From Flavobacterium selenitireducens (GTDB taxonomy: Bacteria; Bacteroidota; Bacteroidia; Flavobacteriales; Flavobacteriaceae), in NCBI RefSeq assembly GCF_014748335.1, contig NZ_JAAVIY010000012.1, positions 1 through 64,000 of the forward strand: a stretch of DNA of 64,000 bases. The letters are read 5' to 3'. Within the stretch, counting starts at the first letter, position 1; each line of letters begins with the position of its first letter. The notes under the pieces are model-generated. The model was not told the DNA's origin, did not search any database, and was given only the letters and a program-made list of their open reading frames with translations. Positions 9,832 through 17,931 of this stretch are shown here, piece by piece. Position numbers and translations under genes: made by a program.

Positions 9832-9853
9832 CTTTCAACTTTAAACCTTAACC
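9829..9853 (-). repeat. Heptad array between sufT and the DUF2480 gene
   Basis: On the minus strand the gap reads as successive 7-nt units of the type GGTTAAG/GTTTAAA/GTTGAAA. The same heptad type occurs in the sufC-sufD gap. Confidence 0.5.
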
Positions 9854-9855
9854 AA

Positions 9856-10179
9856 TCACAACATTCCGAGTTCCAACTTCGCCTCTTCGCTCATCAAATC
9901 CTTGCTCCACGGTGGATCGAACGTAATTTCGACTTCCGCCGACCTCACGCCGTCTATATTCGTGATCTTCTCTTCTACCTCTTTCGGAAGGCTTTCCGCA
10001 ACCGGGCAATTAGGAGAAGTAAGCGTCATCAGGATCTTGACTTCATTGTCGGTATTGACCATGACGTCGTAAATAAGGCCGAGTTCGTATATATCGACGG
10101 GAATTTCAGGATCGTAAATGCCTTTGAGCACTTTGACGATTTTCTCCCCTAGTTCTGCGGTATCCATTTCTGTTTCCAT
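9856..10179 (-). CDS. sufT: SufT-type Fe-S maturation protein (MIP18/DUF59 family)
   Basis: 107 residues. The DUF59 core is clear: YDPEIPVDIYELGLIYDV (about 22-39), then TSPNCPVAESLP with the conserved Cys (about 54-65), and FDPPWSKDLMSEEAK near the end. DUF59 proteins act in Fe-S cluster maturation or transfer to target apoproteins, and SufT of other bacteria is genetically tied to the SUF system. It starts 2 nt after the sufE stop, so the two are certainly in one transcript. Confidence 0.92.
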   Translation of the reverse strand: METEMDTAELGEKIVKVLKGIYDPEIPVDIYELGLIYDVMVNTDNEVKILMTLTSPNCPVAESLPKEVEEKITNIDGVRSAEVEITFDPPWSKDLMSEEAKLELGML

Positions 10180-10181
10180 AA

Positions 10182-10607
10182 TTATTGCTGCGACTGGAAT
10201 GCCAGTGCGTACATTTTAATTTGTTTGATCATCGACACCAATCCGTTGGCGCGCGTGGGCGATAAATGTTCCTTGAGCCCGATCTCATCGATGAATTCTG
10301 TATTTGCCGACAGGATATCAGCCGCCTTCTGACCGGAAAACGCCCGGATTAAAATCGCGATGAGCCCTTTGGTAAGGATAGCATCGGAATCGGCCGTGAA
10401 ATCGACGGTTCCATCGTTTACTTCGGCGTGAAGCCAAACGCGCGATTGGCAACCTTTGATGATGTTGTTATCGGTTTTATATTTTTCGTCGATCAGCGGA
10501 AGCGATTTCCCGAGATCGATCAGGTATTGGTAACGTTCGTCCCAATTTTCCTCATCGAACATAGAAAATTCGTCAACGATCTCATTTTGGATTTCTTTAA
10601 TCGTCAT
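10182..10607 (-). CDS. sufE: Cysteine desulfuration protein SufE
   Basis: 141 residues. SufE accepts the persulfide sulfur from SufS and hands it to the SufBCD scaffold. The acceptor cysteine is Cys53 in NIIKGCQSRVWL, and the family motif LSPTRANGL lies near the C-terminus. Its start overlaps the stop of the upstream lipoprotein gene by 4 nt (ATGA type), which indicates translational coupling. Confidence 0.95.
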   Translation of the reverse strand: MTIKEIQNEIVDEFSMFDEENWDERYQYLIDLGKSLPLIDEKYKTDNNIIKGCQSRVWLHAEVNDGTVDFTADSDAILTKGLIAILIRAFSGQKAADILSANTEFIDEIGLKEHLSPTRANGLVSMIKQIKMYALAFQSQQ

Positions 10608-11044
10608 TCTCCTCTTTTTGGTGCAAGGGCGGTTATTTTTGTGATCAGCGCTTCGATTTCCTGTGGCGGAAACCCGTGATCGAAAGTTGAGGCGGCATAA
10701 CGTTTCCCTTTGTACGTCACGCTGAAATCGGCCATTGCCGCTCCGTCGTAAAAACGCTTTTCGGTTGGCGGTTTAAGCGTTTCTAGCTTTTCCAGGTCGA
10801 TTTTTGAAAATTCGGCAACAAGTGCTTTCCAATCAGCGTCGGAAATGGTCTTGGCTTCCGGACGTTGTTTCCCTTCTCGATCCCTAGAGATCAAAACCTG
10901 CTTGTTCTGGATCGTCATCTTGAAAAAATAGCCGCGGGTATTCGCTTTGTATTCGACGACTGCCTCTGCTAGATCTTGCTGTTGCTGGCCGTCGCAACCT
11001 TTCCCGAATAAAAGCGCAAGCAGTATTACCGATAAAATTTTCAT
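10604..11044 (-). CDS. Small lipoprotein or exported protein of the suf operon, unknown function
   Basis: 146 residues. The N-terminus (MKILSVILLALLFGKGCDGQ) has a hydrophobic core followed by GKGC, a plausible lipobox. The rest is soluble, with the conserved-looking segment YDGAAMADFSVTYKGKRY and no recognised catalytic motif. It lies between sufS (11 nt upstream) and sufE (4-nt overlap), so it is co-expressed with sulfur-transfer proteins despite an apparent envelope location. I recall similar small exported proteins in flavobacterial suf operons but cannot assign a function. Confidence 0.7.
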   Translation of the reverse strand: MKILSVILLALLFGKGCDGQQQQDLAEAVVEYKANTRGYFFKMTIQNKQVLISRDREGKQRPEAKTISDADWKALVAEFSKIDLEKLETLKPPTEKRFYDGAAMADFSVTYKGKRYAASTFDHGFPPQEIEALITKITALAPKRGE

Positions 11045-11055
11045 ATTGTTGTGAT

Positions 11056-12270
11056 TTAAGCAAGCATCAATTGGGCTTTTTTGACCGAAGCCACCAAAGC
11101 GTCAATTTCCTCTTTTGTGTTATAAAACGCGAACGAAGCGCGAACCGTGCCCGGAATACCGAAGAAATTCATGATCGGTTGTGCGCAGTGATGTCCCGTC
11201 CTGACGGCGATTCCCATTTTATCGGTGATTGCGCCGACATCATACGGATGGACGCCGTCGAGGTTGAACGAAATTACGGAAGTTTTGTCTTTCGAAGTCC
11301 CGAAGATTTTAAGCCCGTCGATCTCGAGAAGTTTCTCGGTACCGTAAACCAGGAGCTCGTGCTCGTAACGCTGAATATTGTCAAACCCTACCGAATTCAG
11401 GTAATCGACCGCCGTTCCCAATACGATCCCGCCGGCAATGTTCGGCGTCCCGGCCTCGAATTTATGCGGCAATCCTGCGTAAGTGGTCTTTTCGAATGTC
11501 ACTTCCTTGATCATTTCACCTCCGCCTTGATACGGCGGCAATTGTTCGAGCCACTCTTCTTTTCCGTAAAGGACTCCCGTTCCCGTCGGACCGAGCATTT
11601 TGTGACCGGAAAAAGCGTAGAAGTCACAGTCCAGTTCCCGAACGTCAGGCTTTAAATGTGGCACCGCCTGGGCTCCGTCGATGAAAACCGCGGCACCTAC
11701 CTCGTGGGCTTTTTCGATCATGAATTTTATCGGATTCACGACTCCAAGCGCATTGGAGATATGATTTACGGTAACGATTTTTGTCTTTTCCGAAAGCAGT
11801 TTGACGTATTCGTCCATGATAAGCTCGCCATGCAAGTTCATCGGAATTACCTTCAAAATTGCCCCGGTTTTCTCGCAAAGCATCTGCCAAGGCACAATAT
11901 TGCTGTGGTGCTCAAGAACCGATACCAAAATCTCATCGCCTGGCTTCAAAATCGACGCAAACCCATTCGCCACCAAGTTTACGCCATGCGTCGTTCCGGC
12001 GGTGAATAACACTTCATAAGCTTCCTTGGCATTGATGTGATCGCGAATTTTCTCACGCGATTGTTCGTAGGCGTCCGTAGCCAATTGACTCAGCTTGTGC
12101 ACGCCGCGGTGAATGTTCGCGTTGATCTCGGTATAGTATTTTGAAATCGCATCAAGCACGATTTGCGGCTTTTGCGAAGTAGCGGCATTATCAAAGTAAA
12201 CAAGTGGTTTCCCGTAAACTTTTTGGGTCAGGATCGGAAAATCGGCTCTTACTTTCTGGATGTCAAACAT
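11056..12270 (-). CDS. sufS: Cysteine desulfurase SufS
   Basis: 404 residues, class-V aminotransferase fold. It releases sulfur from cysteine as a persulfide for Fe-S assembly. PLP ligands are visible: His123 in LEHHSNIVPW, Asp198 and Gln201 in DGAQAVPH, and the Schiff-base Lys224 in FSGHKMLGPTG. The persulfide Cys362 is in RTGHHCAQP, and the short loop there marks the group-II (SufS) type. It has its own -7 box at 12288-12295, and a copy of a dispersed repeat lies upstream at 12379-12482. In this genome it is separated from sufD by about 4.3 kb. Confidence 0.97.
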   Translation of the reverse strand: MFDIQKVRADFPILTQKVYGKPLVYFDNAATSQKPQIVLDAISKYYTEINANIHRGVHKLSQLATDAYEQSREKIRDHINAKEAYEVLFTAGTTHGVNLVANGFASILKPGDEILVSVLEHHSNIVPWQMLCEKTGAILKVIPMNLHGELIMDEYVKLLSEKTKIVTVNHISNALGVVNPIKFMIEKAHEVGAAVFIDGAQAVPHLKPDVRELDCDFYAFSGHKMLGPTGTGVLYGKEEWLEQLPPYQGGGEMIKEVTFEKTTYAGLPHKFEAGTPNIAGGIVLGTAVDYLNSVGFDNIQRYEHELLVYGTEKLLEIDGLKIFGTSKDKTSVISFNLDGVHPYDVGAITDKMGIAVRTGHHCAQPIMNFFGIPGTVRASFAFYNTKEEIDALVASVKKAQLMLA

Positions 12271-12287
12271 CTGATTCTAGTTTGCCG

Positions 12288-12295
12288 CAAATTTA
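12288..12295 (-). promoter_or_regulatory. -7 promoter box of sufS
   Basis: TAAATTTG on the minus strand, 17 nt before the sufS ATG. It indicates that sufS and the genes after it can be transcribed separately from sufABCD. Confidence 0.6.
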
Positions 12296-12378
12296 CGGCT
12301 TGTTTGCTTACTAAACCGATAAATACATCTTAAAATGGAATCGGCCCATAGGTGCATTCGATAGCGGATTTCAATTGG

Positions 12379-12482
12379 CGGCTGTTTGGACAAACATAAC
12401 AGTTCTTACAGAACTGTTATGTTTATAAAATAAAGAAGGTTACCTCAATCCAACAATAGTTTTTATGCCGTTTTTGTTAAAG
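12379..12482 (+). repeat. Dispersed ~100-nt element, copy A
   Basis: It begins CGGCTGT, has an inverted repeat at 12392-12424 (AAACATAACAGTTCT, loop TAC, then the exact complement), and ends with GCCGTTTTTGTTAAAG at 12467-12482. Copies B (14711-14811) and C (27336-27435, minus) share both ends and the outer palindrome but differ in the palindrome core. It lies in the gap upstream of sufS and overlaps the edge of the next minus-strand gene's 3' flank. Confidence 0.75.
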
Positions 12483-12490
12483 TTTTGAAG

Positions 12491-13642
12491 CTAAAATTGC
12501 TCCCCTGCCCCGCCTCCGCTAAATCCGCCGCCTCCGAATTCCATCGGGCCTTTCGAAGGGATATTCTGTATTGCGTGCGAATTCACAACCACCGCTTGCG
12601 CCAACGAAAGCGCATTGGATTCGTGCATTCGGTCTTTTTCAAATGTAAGACCGGTTTCTTTTCCTTTGAGTTTCCGGATGCAGAACAGCGAGGTCGCCAT
12701 CAAAGCTAATCCACCGAGCAGGAGCGCCCATTCTGTCGGGATTAGATGATAGTAATATCGAATTGTGAAAATTGAGAATCCGAACGTAAAAAGTCCGACC
12801 CAAAGCACGAGTTTGTTTCGCTTACGGATTCCAAAAACCAAATACAAAACCGGGATCGCGAACGTAAAAAAATAAAACAGATACGCTAGCGGAATATCGC
12901 TTCCCTTCTCGACGGAAAATCCCATCATATCAACGGCGAGTTCGCGCACCACAAAGTAATTCATCGAAAAATAACCCAATAGCAGCGCTCCTAACTGCAA
13001 TGCCTGGAGAGGCGACACATAATACTTTGAGAGTTCATGCTTTTTTAGTTTCCGATGCAGGAAAAACAAGCCGGTTGCCAGGAAAAAAAGTACAATTGTG
13101 AGATAAAACTCCGGGATCAGATGATATTCAAACGTCGCAACACCTATGAATCCGACGACGCACACGACACAAACAACGACAGAAATCGTGTGAAGATAAC
13201 GCAACGCGCAAACGGCCGATGCCATCGCCACAACAGACAGTACCGCTAACGTATTTTCAAAGAGCACAGCACCCGCCGAGCCCGTTGCCAGCAACAATCC
13301 GCAAATGGCGGCGTCGTCAAGGCCGTGGGCATAGAAATGTTGACGCGCAAGCAGTTCCGCGGCAATACCTCCTAGCAGCGCCAACAAAACGATCATCAAT
13401 TCATAGTGGTCACCGGCACTCAGGAAAATCAGAGCGAAGACGCCTGTGCAGGAGGAATAGCAGAAAGTTCCCAATAAAAAAAAGGCGATCCTGAGAAAGA
13501 CGTTTCGATGCGTTTTCAAAGTCGGAAAGGTTTCCTTTACTGTTTGAAACTGCGCTTTGGAAATAAACCCGCCATCTTTCAAGTCTTCTGCCGATTCGGC
13601 GAGGACGGTATTTTCGAGCAATATCCTGTCGAATGCTATCAT
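12491..13642 (-). CDS. DUF4401/DUF2157-like polytopic membrane protein with Gly-rich C-terminus
   Basis: 383 residues from the ATG at 13642 (MIAFDRILLENTV). This start is chosen because it overlaps the upstream stop as ATGA; the frame extends further upstream but without a sensible start. About 10 hydrophobic segments fill residues 45-340. The tail ends in a glycine-rich stretch (FGGGGFSGGGAGEQF). A short soluble N-terminal region precedes the membrane part, as in DUF2157/DUF4401 proteins, which are found in translationally coupled pairs like this one. Function unknown. Confidence 0.7.
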   Translation of the reverse strand: MIAFDRILLENTVLAESAEDLKDGGFISKAQFQTVKETFPTLKTHRNVFLRIAFFLLGTFCYSSCTGVFALIFLSAGDHYELMIVLLALLGGIAAELLARQHFYAHGLDDAAICGLLLATGSAGAVLFENTLAVLSVVAMASAVCALRYLHTISVVVCVVCVVGFIGVATFEYHLIPEFYLTIVLFFLATGLFFLHRKLKKHELSKYYVSPLQALQLGALLLGYFSMNYFVVRELAVDMMGFSVEKGSDIPLAYLFYFFTFAIPVLYLVFGIRKRNKLVLWVGLFTFGFSIFTIRYYYHLIPTEWALLLGGLALMATSLFCIRKLKGKETGLTFEKDRMHESNALSLAQAVVVNSHAIQNIPSKGPMEFGGGGFSGGGAGEQF

Positions 13643-14622
13643 CTGTGTTCTTTGTTGAATTTGCGGATGGAACGAATAAAAAGTACAATCGAGCCCAAGT
13701 AAAAAAATGGAGCCAGGTAAGCGCACAACAGAATCAAATCGTCTGCACCCGTCAAAATTAGCATTCGCACTATGGCGATGTTAAAACCTATAAACGCGTA
13801 AAGTATCGTGAAAACAAACAGTGCCGTCGACTCGGCCTGATGGCTTTTGCGAAACAGGTAAATCATCGAAAGTGCCATGACAAATGCGAAAATGCCCCAA
13901 AACTCCTGAACCATTCCCACGATACACGAAATCCCGATAAGATGCTGGGCAAAACCGTAAAAAAACGGAGCGAAGTGTTTTTTGAGGTTGCGCCGTTCGG
14001 AAAATTCGCCCCAAACGATGAGCGCAATACCTAACGCAATACTTGTGTAAAGCATCGGAACGTTTTCGAAAACGTCAAGTTCCAAAACGGCTTGTGGCGT
14101 CATGGTGATGCCGACGGTCGCGGCCAACGTCGTAATGCCAATCGAGAGCGAACTTCGGTTGTCGAAGCGGTATGCGGAGGCGATCGCGACGACGCTTGTC
14201 AGAAAGGAGGCGATCGCGAAACTATTCCCGAACGGGCTGTATTGATACTGCAGATATCCGAAAAATGTTCCCGACAGCAACGCCCCGAAAAGCACGACAT
14301 AATCCAAGAGCGGATTGTCGAAAAATGCTTCATTAAACGAAAATGGAGGTGCTTTTTTGAAACTGAAATAATAACAGGCGGCGGCCCCGATAAATACCAA
14401 CGCGATCAGGATCGAGTGGCCGATGGTATCGATGTTTTCATAAACCAGGATGCCAATTCCGCCGGAGAGCAGCAGTATCGAAATATATACAAGTGACAGC
14501 AACTCATAGCGAACCGAAAATACGTTTAAGGATCGGTAGGCTTTTATCGATATCAGCTCTTGCTCCGATGTAATCCCGTGCTGGTAAAGGATTTCAGCCG
14601 TTTTTTCGGTTTGTGGATTCAT
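13639..14622 (-). CDS. DUF2157-like polytopic membrane protein
   Basis: 327 residues. A soluble N-terminal part of about 40 residues (MNPQTEKTAEILYQHGITSEQ...) is followed by about 9-10 transmembrane helices with few charges, ending in the basic tail FIRSIRKFNKEHR. Placement in the DUF2157 group rests on this architecture and on coupling to the next gene, not on a diagnostic motif. The pair probably forms one membrane complex. It is transcribed from a TATATTTG box at 14644-14651 and is divergent from the serine hydrolase at 15030. Confidence 0.65.
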   Translation of the reverse strand: MNPQTEKTAEILYQHGITSEQELISIKAYRSLNVFSVRYELLSLVYISILLLSGGIGILVYENIDTIGHSILIALVFIGAAACYYFSFKKAPPFSFNEAFFDNPLLDYVVLFGALLSGTFFGYLQYQYSPFGNSFAIASFLTSVVAIASAYRFDNRSSLSIGITTLAATVGITMTPQAVLELDVFENVPMLYTSIALGIALIVWGEFSERRNLKKHFAPFFYGFAQHLIGISCIVGMVQEFWGIFAFVMALSMIYLFRKSHQAESTALFVFTILYAFIGFNIAIVRMLILTGADDLILLCAYLAPFFYLGSIVLFIRSIRKFNKEHR

Positions 14623-14643
14623 CTACTTGGAATTGGTCTGTTT

Positions 14644-14651
14644 CAAATATA
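14644..14651 (-). promoter_or_regulatory. -7 promoter box of the DUF2157-like pair
   Basis: TATATTTG on the minus strand, 21 nt upstream of the ATG at 14622. Confidence 0.55.
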
Positions 14652-14710
14652 GACCCTTTTTTCGCCTGATGGTCGTTTTGTGGGAAATTACGATCATAAA
14701 ACGCTTCAGG

Positions 14711-14811
14711 CGGCTGTAAGACATAACATATCTTTAAAGATATGTTATGTCTGCAAAAAACTGAAAAATAGCCATCACGTCGGTACAGATTTCCTGTACT
14801 TTTTGTTAAAT
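14711..14811 (+). repeat. Dispersed ~100-nt element, copy B
   Basis: It starts CGGCTGTAAG. A perfect 34-nt palindrome lies at 14719-14752 (arms AGACATAACATATCTTT and the exact complement), followed by GCAAAA, and it ends ACTTTTTGTTAAAT at 14798-14811. It is the most symmetric of the three copies. Confidence 0.8.
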
Positions 14812-14864
14812 ATCCGGCTGGGTTTTTTCGGATGAAACCCATCGCGGCGTCTTCCCCAACAAAT

Positions 14865-15011
14865 CCTAGCCCGGATCGAAGCGGATAGCCTTTCGTTGAA
14901 AAACCCGTGGGTTGGCGTTAGGGCGGCAGCGACCGAAGGGAGCTCGCCGCCCTAACTTGCAAAACCCGGATTTTTGCGAAAGCTAGCAGCGAAGAGCCGG
15001 AAAAAGCTTCA
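14865..15011 (+). repeat. Dispersed ~145-nt structured element, copy D1
   Basis: Left arm with GAAGCGGATAGCCTTTCG (14878-14895). Central hairpin with an 11-bp perfect stem GTTAGGGCGGC (14917-14927) / GCCGCCCTAAC (14946-14956). A small second hairpin GCAAAA/TTTTGC (14959-14977). Right arm CGAAAGCTAGCAGCGAAGAG (14977-14996). The homologous copy D2 is at 63169-63309 on the minus strand. Confidence 0.75.
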
Positions 15012-15029
15012 AATCCTTACTTTTATGAA

Positions 15030-16367
15030 ATGAAGAAACGCTATTGGCTTTTACTGACGGTCGCGATATTGGTCGTGTTTGCGCTCGGATGGAACTTTTC
15101 TAAAATGGATTTGATTGCGGGTTTCGCGGCAAAAAGCGTTGCTTCCCACCATTTCGGGGACGGGCGTTCGCTTCAAACGATCGAAGCGGGCGACAACGAC
15201 ATTCCATTGGTTGATTTGGCGACGAATTCGATTGACGAACGTATGAAATCTGCAAAATCGAGCGTTTTTGGGCTTATGGAACGAACCGCGATTTGGCGCG
15301 AAGGCCTGGGATCGGTTTTGATTGACGGCGATTTTGACGTGACAGCTCCTTACAACGTTCCAAAACGCCATCTCACGCCAACGGGTTTACCGTTCCCTTA
15401 TGGCGATTTACCACAAAAAGACACGGTTTTCCAAAACATCGATTACGATCGGCTCCAGCGCGCCATCGACAATGCATTCGACAAAAAAGGTGAACAGACA
15501 AAACGGACGCGTGCGTTGCTTGTGATTTACGACGATCACATCATCGGCGAAAAATATGCGCCGGGATTTACGAAAGACTCTAAACTATTGGGTTGGTCGA
15601 TGACAAAAAGCATTACGGCCACGATGTTTGGAATTTTGGAATACCAGAAGCGATTCGATTGCAATAAACCCGCTCCGGTAGCGGAATGGCAACAGGACGA
15701 ACGCAAAAACATCACCGTTTCGAATTTGTTGAAAATGAACAGCGGGTTGAAATGGGATGAAAATTATGAAACGATATCGGATGCTACGAAAATGCTGTTT
15801 GTTGCAAAAGACATGACGCGTGTCCAGCTTGAAAAAGGGACGTATGCGGCTCCTGGGAAGGATTGGTGCTATTCTTCCGGGACGACGAACCTGCTGTCCG
15901 GGATTTTGAGGAAGCAATTCAGGTCGCATCAGCAATACCTCGATTTTTGGTATTCGGAACTCATCGACAAGATCGGGATGCATTCGATGTTCATAGAAAC
16001 CGACATGAGCGGAAATTACGTCGGATCGTCATACGGTTGGGCAACAGCGCGCGATTGGGCAAAATTCGGATTGCTTTATCTCCACGAAGGGAATTGGAAC
16101 GGGCAACGCATTTTTGACAAGTCCTGGGTAGATTTCGTCACGACGCCGACAAAAGGTTCACACGGAAAATACGGTGCCCATTTTTGGCTGAATAGTTCTG
16201 GTTTTTTTGCCGATGCGCCCCGCGACATGTATTCGGCGAACGGGTTCCAAGGGCAAAAAATATTTATCATTCCGTCGAAAGGCCTTGTTATCGTTAGGCT
16301 GGGTTTGGCCGAAAGTTTCGGTTCCGAAACGATTGAAGAAATTGTAGGAAGTGTCAGCGATTTATGA
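15030..16367 (+). CDS. Membrane-anchored serine hydrolase of the beta-lactamase (class C / NylB-like) family
   Basis: 445 residues. One N-terminal membrane anchor (WLLLTVAILVVFALGW, about 6-21) places the enzyme outside the cytoplasmic membrane. The penicillin-binding fold shows the nucleophile motif SMTK (GWSMTKSITATMFG) and then the Tyr motif in WCYSSGTTNLLSG. A C-terminal HGKYGAHFWLNSSG segment is in the place of the KTG-like motif. The closest named type is 6-aminohexanoate-dimer hydrolase/EstB; the real substrate cannot be read from sequence. It is the only plus-strand gene inside the suf region, starts directly after element D1, and is followed by a strong terminator. Confidence 0.85.
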   Translation: MKKRYWLLLTVAILVVFALGWNFSKMDLIAGFAAKSVASHHFGDGRSLQTIEAGDNDIPLVDLATNSIDERMKSAKSSVFGLMERTAIWREGLGSVLIDGDFDVTAPYNVPKRHLTPTGLPFPYGDLPQKDTVFQNIDYDRLQRAIDNAFDKKGEQTKRTRALLVIYDDHIIGEKYAPGFTKDSKLLGWSMTKSITATMFGILEYQKRFDCNKPAPVAEWQQDERKNITVSNLLKMNSGLKWDENYETISDATKMLFVAKDMTRVQLEKGTYAAPGKDWCYSSGTTNLLSGILRKQFRSHQQYLDFWYSELIDKIGMHSMFIETDMSGNYVGSSYGWATARDWAKFGLLYLHEGNWNGQRIFDKSWVDFVTTPTKGSHGKYGAHFWLNSSGFFADAPRDMYSANGFQGQKIFIIPSKGLVIVRLGLAESFGSETIEEIVGSVSDL

Positions 16368-16491
16368 TTCCTTCTTCGTCATTGTGCGATGATTCTGACG
16401 AATAAAAAATCTGACGTTGCTTTTCTTTCTCGTCGGAATACTAAAATCGTAAAGCGTTTTCGCCGTTGCACCTAACCGATTTCTACTATAG

Positions 16492-16521
16492 AAAAAGCCC
16501 GGACAAGAACCGGGCTTTTTT
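16492..16521. terminator. Bidirectional terminator between the serine hydrolase and sufD
   Basis: AAAAAGCCCGG pairs with CCGGGCTTTTT across a short loop, with an A-tract on one side and a T-tract on the other, so it can serve both converging genes. Confidence 0.85.
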
Positions 16522-16543
16522 ATGTTTATCGAAAATATGTTGT

Positions 16544-17860
16544 TTACAAATCAAAACCCATATTGACGCCTAACTTCATCGCAATCAGTTTGTTGATTCT
16601 GTTTTTGAGCTCGGGAATTTTGATGCTTTCGATGACTTCATTCGAGAAGGCGTACATCAACAGCGCTTTGGCTTCCTTTTTCGGGATGCCGCGCGATTGC
16701 ATGTAAAACATCGCCCTTTCGTCAAGTTGTCCGATCGTGCAACCGTGGGAGCACTTCACGTCGTCGGCAAAAATTTCGAGTTGCGGCTTGGCATTTATAG
16801 TGGCTTTGTCGGACAACAGGATGTTGTTGTTCTGCTGAAACGCATCTGTTTTCTGGGCCTCTTTCTCGACATAAATCTTCCCGTTGAAAACACCGGTCGA
16901 TTTGTCACCGTAAATGCCTTTGTAATTTTGGTGCGATTCGCAATTAGGCGTTGCATGGCGGACTAGCGTGTGATGATCGACATGTTGCGTTCCGTCCAGG
17001 ATCGTAATTCCTTTTAGAGTAGAATCGATATGCTCGCCTTCGTGAAAGAAGTTCAGGTTGTTGCGTGTGATATTTCCGCCAAACGAGAACGTATGCACCT
17101 TTACCGCGCTCATCTCCTTTTGTGAGATGTAAGTATTGTCGATCAGGGATGCGGAATTTTGGTCGTTCTGCAACTTGTAATAATCTACAATCGCACGCTT
17201 TTTCGCGAAGATCTCGGTAACGGCATTCGTCAAGACGGCGTTACCCGACAAACTTTGGTGGCGTTCCACGATCTGGACGTGCGAATTTTCTCCCGCGATC
17301 ACCAAATTCCTCGGCTGAACCATCAAAGCAGTCTCGTTTCCAGTCGAGAAATACATGATTTCGATAGGCTTGTCGGCGACTTTCGAACGTGGGATATTGA
17401 TAAACGCGCCTTCTTTCGAAAATGCGGTATTCAATGTCGTCAGGCTTTCCTCCTGGGACGCGACTTTGTTGAAATATTCATCGATGATCATTTTGTATTT
17501 CGGTTTCGTCAGTGCGGACGACATCAGGCAAACGTCGATGCCATCGTGGGTCGTAGAGCTCAGGAACGAACTGAAGACGCCATCGATGAAGACCACCTTG
17601 TACGTGTCGATCTCGTGTAGGAAATACTTTTTGACATCGGCAAACTCCAATGCGGATTCCATCTTGGGAAAGACCGTAAAATCGTTTTTCAACACCGAAT
17701 TCAGCGAAGTGTATTTCCAGGCCTCAAGCTTTTTGGTCGGAAACCCTTTTTCTTCGAAGTTTTTCAAAGCCGCGGTCCGGACATCGTGAAGATCGGTATC
17801 GGTATCGATTTGCTCTTCAAATGCCATGAACGACGAAATAAGTTTTTCTTTTAGTTCCAT
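16544..17860 (-). CDS. sufD: Fe-S cluster assembly scaffold protein SufD
   Basis: 438 residues; part of the SufBC2D scaffold on which Fe-S clusters are built. Recognisable from LEAWKYTSLNSVL near the N-terminus, the right-handed beta-helix middle, and the SufB/D C-terminal core with DDVKCSHGCTIGQLDERAMFYMQSRG and the preceding HHTLVRHATPNCESHQNYKGI. It starts 71 nt after sufC; the gap carries a heptad inverted repeat. As the last gene of the sufABCD block it ends at a shared terminator. Confidence 0.96.
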   Translation of the reverse strand: MELKEKLISSFMAFEEQIDTDTDLHDVRTAALKNFEEKGFPTKKLEAWKYTSLNSVLKNDFTVFPKMESALEFADVKKYFLHEIDTYKVVFIDGVFSSFLSSTTHDGIDVCLMSSALTKPKYKMIIDEYFNKVASQEESLTTLNTAFSKEGAFINIPRSKVADKPIEIMYFSTGNETALMVQPRNLVIAGENSHVQIVERHQSLSGNAVLTNAVTEIFAKKRAIVDYYKLQNDQNSASLIDNTYISQKEMSAVKVHTFSFGGNITRNNLNFFHEGEHIDSTLKGITILDGTQHVDHHTLVRHATPNCESHQNYKGIYGDKSTGVFNGKIYVEKEAQKTDAFQQNNNILLSDKATINAKPQLEIFADDVKCSHGCTIGQLDERAMFYMQSRGIPKKEAKALLMYAFSNEVIESIKIPELKNRINKLIAMKLGVNMGFDL

Positions 17861-17866
17861 TGTTTT

Positions 17867-17926
17867 GTTTAAAGTCTAAGGTTTAAGGTTTCAGGTCACG
17901 GGAACTTGAAACTTCAAACTTCAAAC
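17867..17926 (-). repeat. Inverted heptad arrays in the sufC-sufD gap
   Basis: Left arm (17867-17894) is made of TTTAAAG/TCTAAGG/TTTAAGG-type 7-nt units; the right arm (17905-17926), read in reverse complement, is TTTGAAG/TTTGAAG/TTTCAAG. The two arms are partly complementary and can form an imperfect hairpin in the suf mRNA just upstream of sufD. Confidence 0.6.
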
Positions 17927-17931
17927 AAATT

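Larger units (their letters stand above)
14623..15029. other. 407-nt divergent intergenic region filled by two unrelated dispersed elements
   Basis: Between two divergent genes. From left to right it contains the -7 box of the minus-strand pair, repeat copy B (14711-14811), and the ~145-nt structured element D1 (14865-15011), which ends 18 nt before the serine hydrolase start. No open frame of note. Confidence 0.7.

Noticed and set aside
14719-14752. Perfect 34-nt palindrome considered as a Rho-independent terminator
   Set aside because: It lies between divergent genes, so no transcript should end there, and the same outer sequence recurs in two other gaps, so a dispersed-element explanation fits better.
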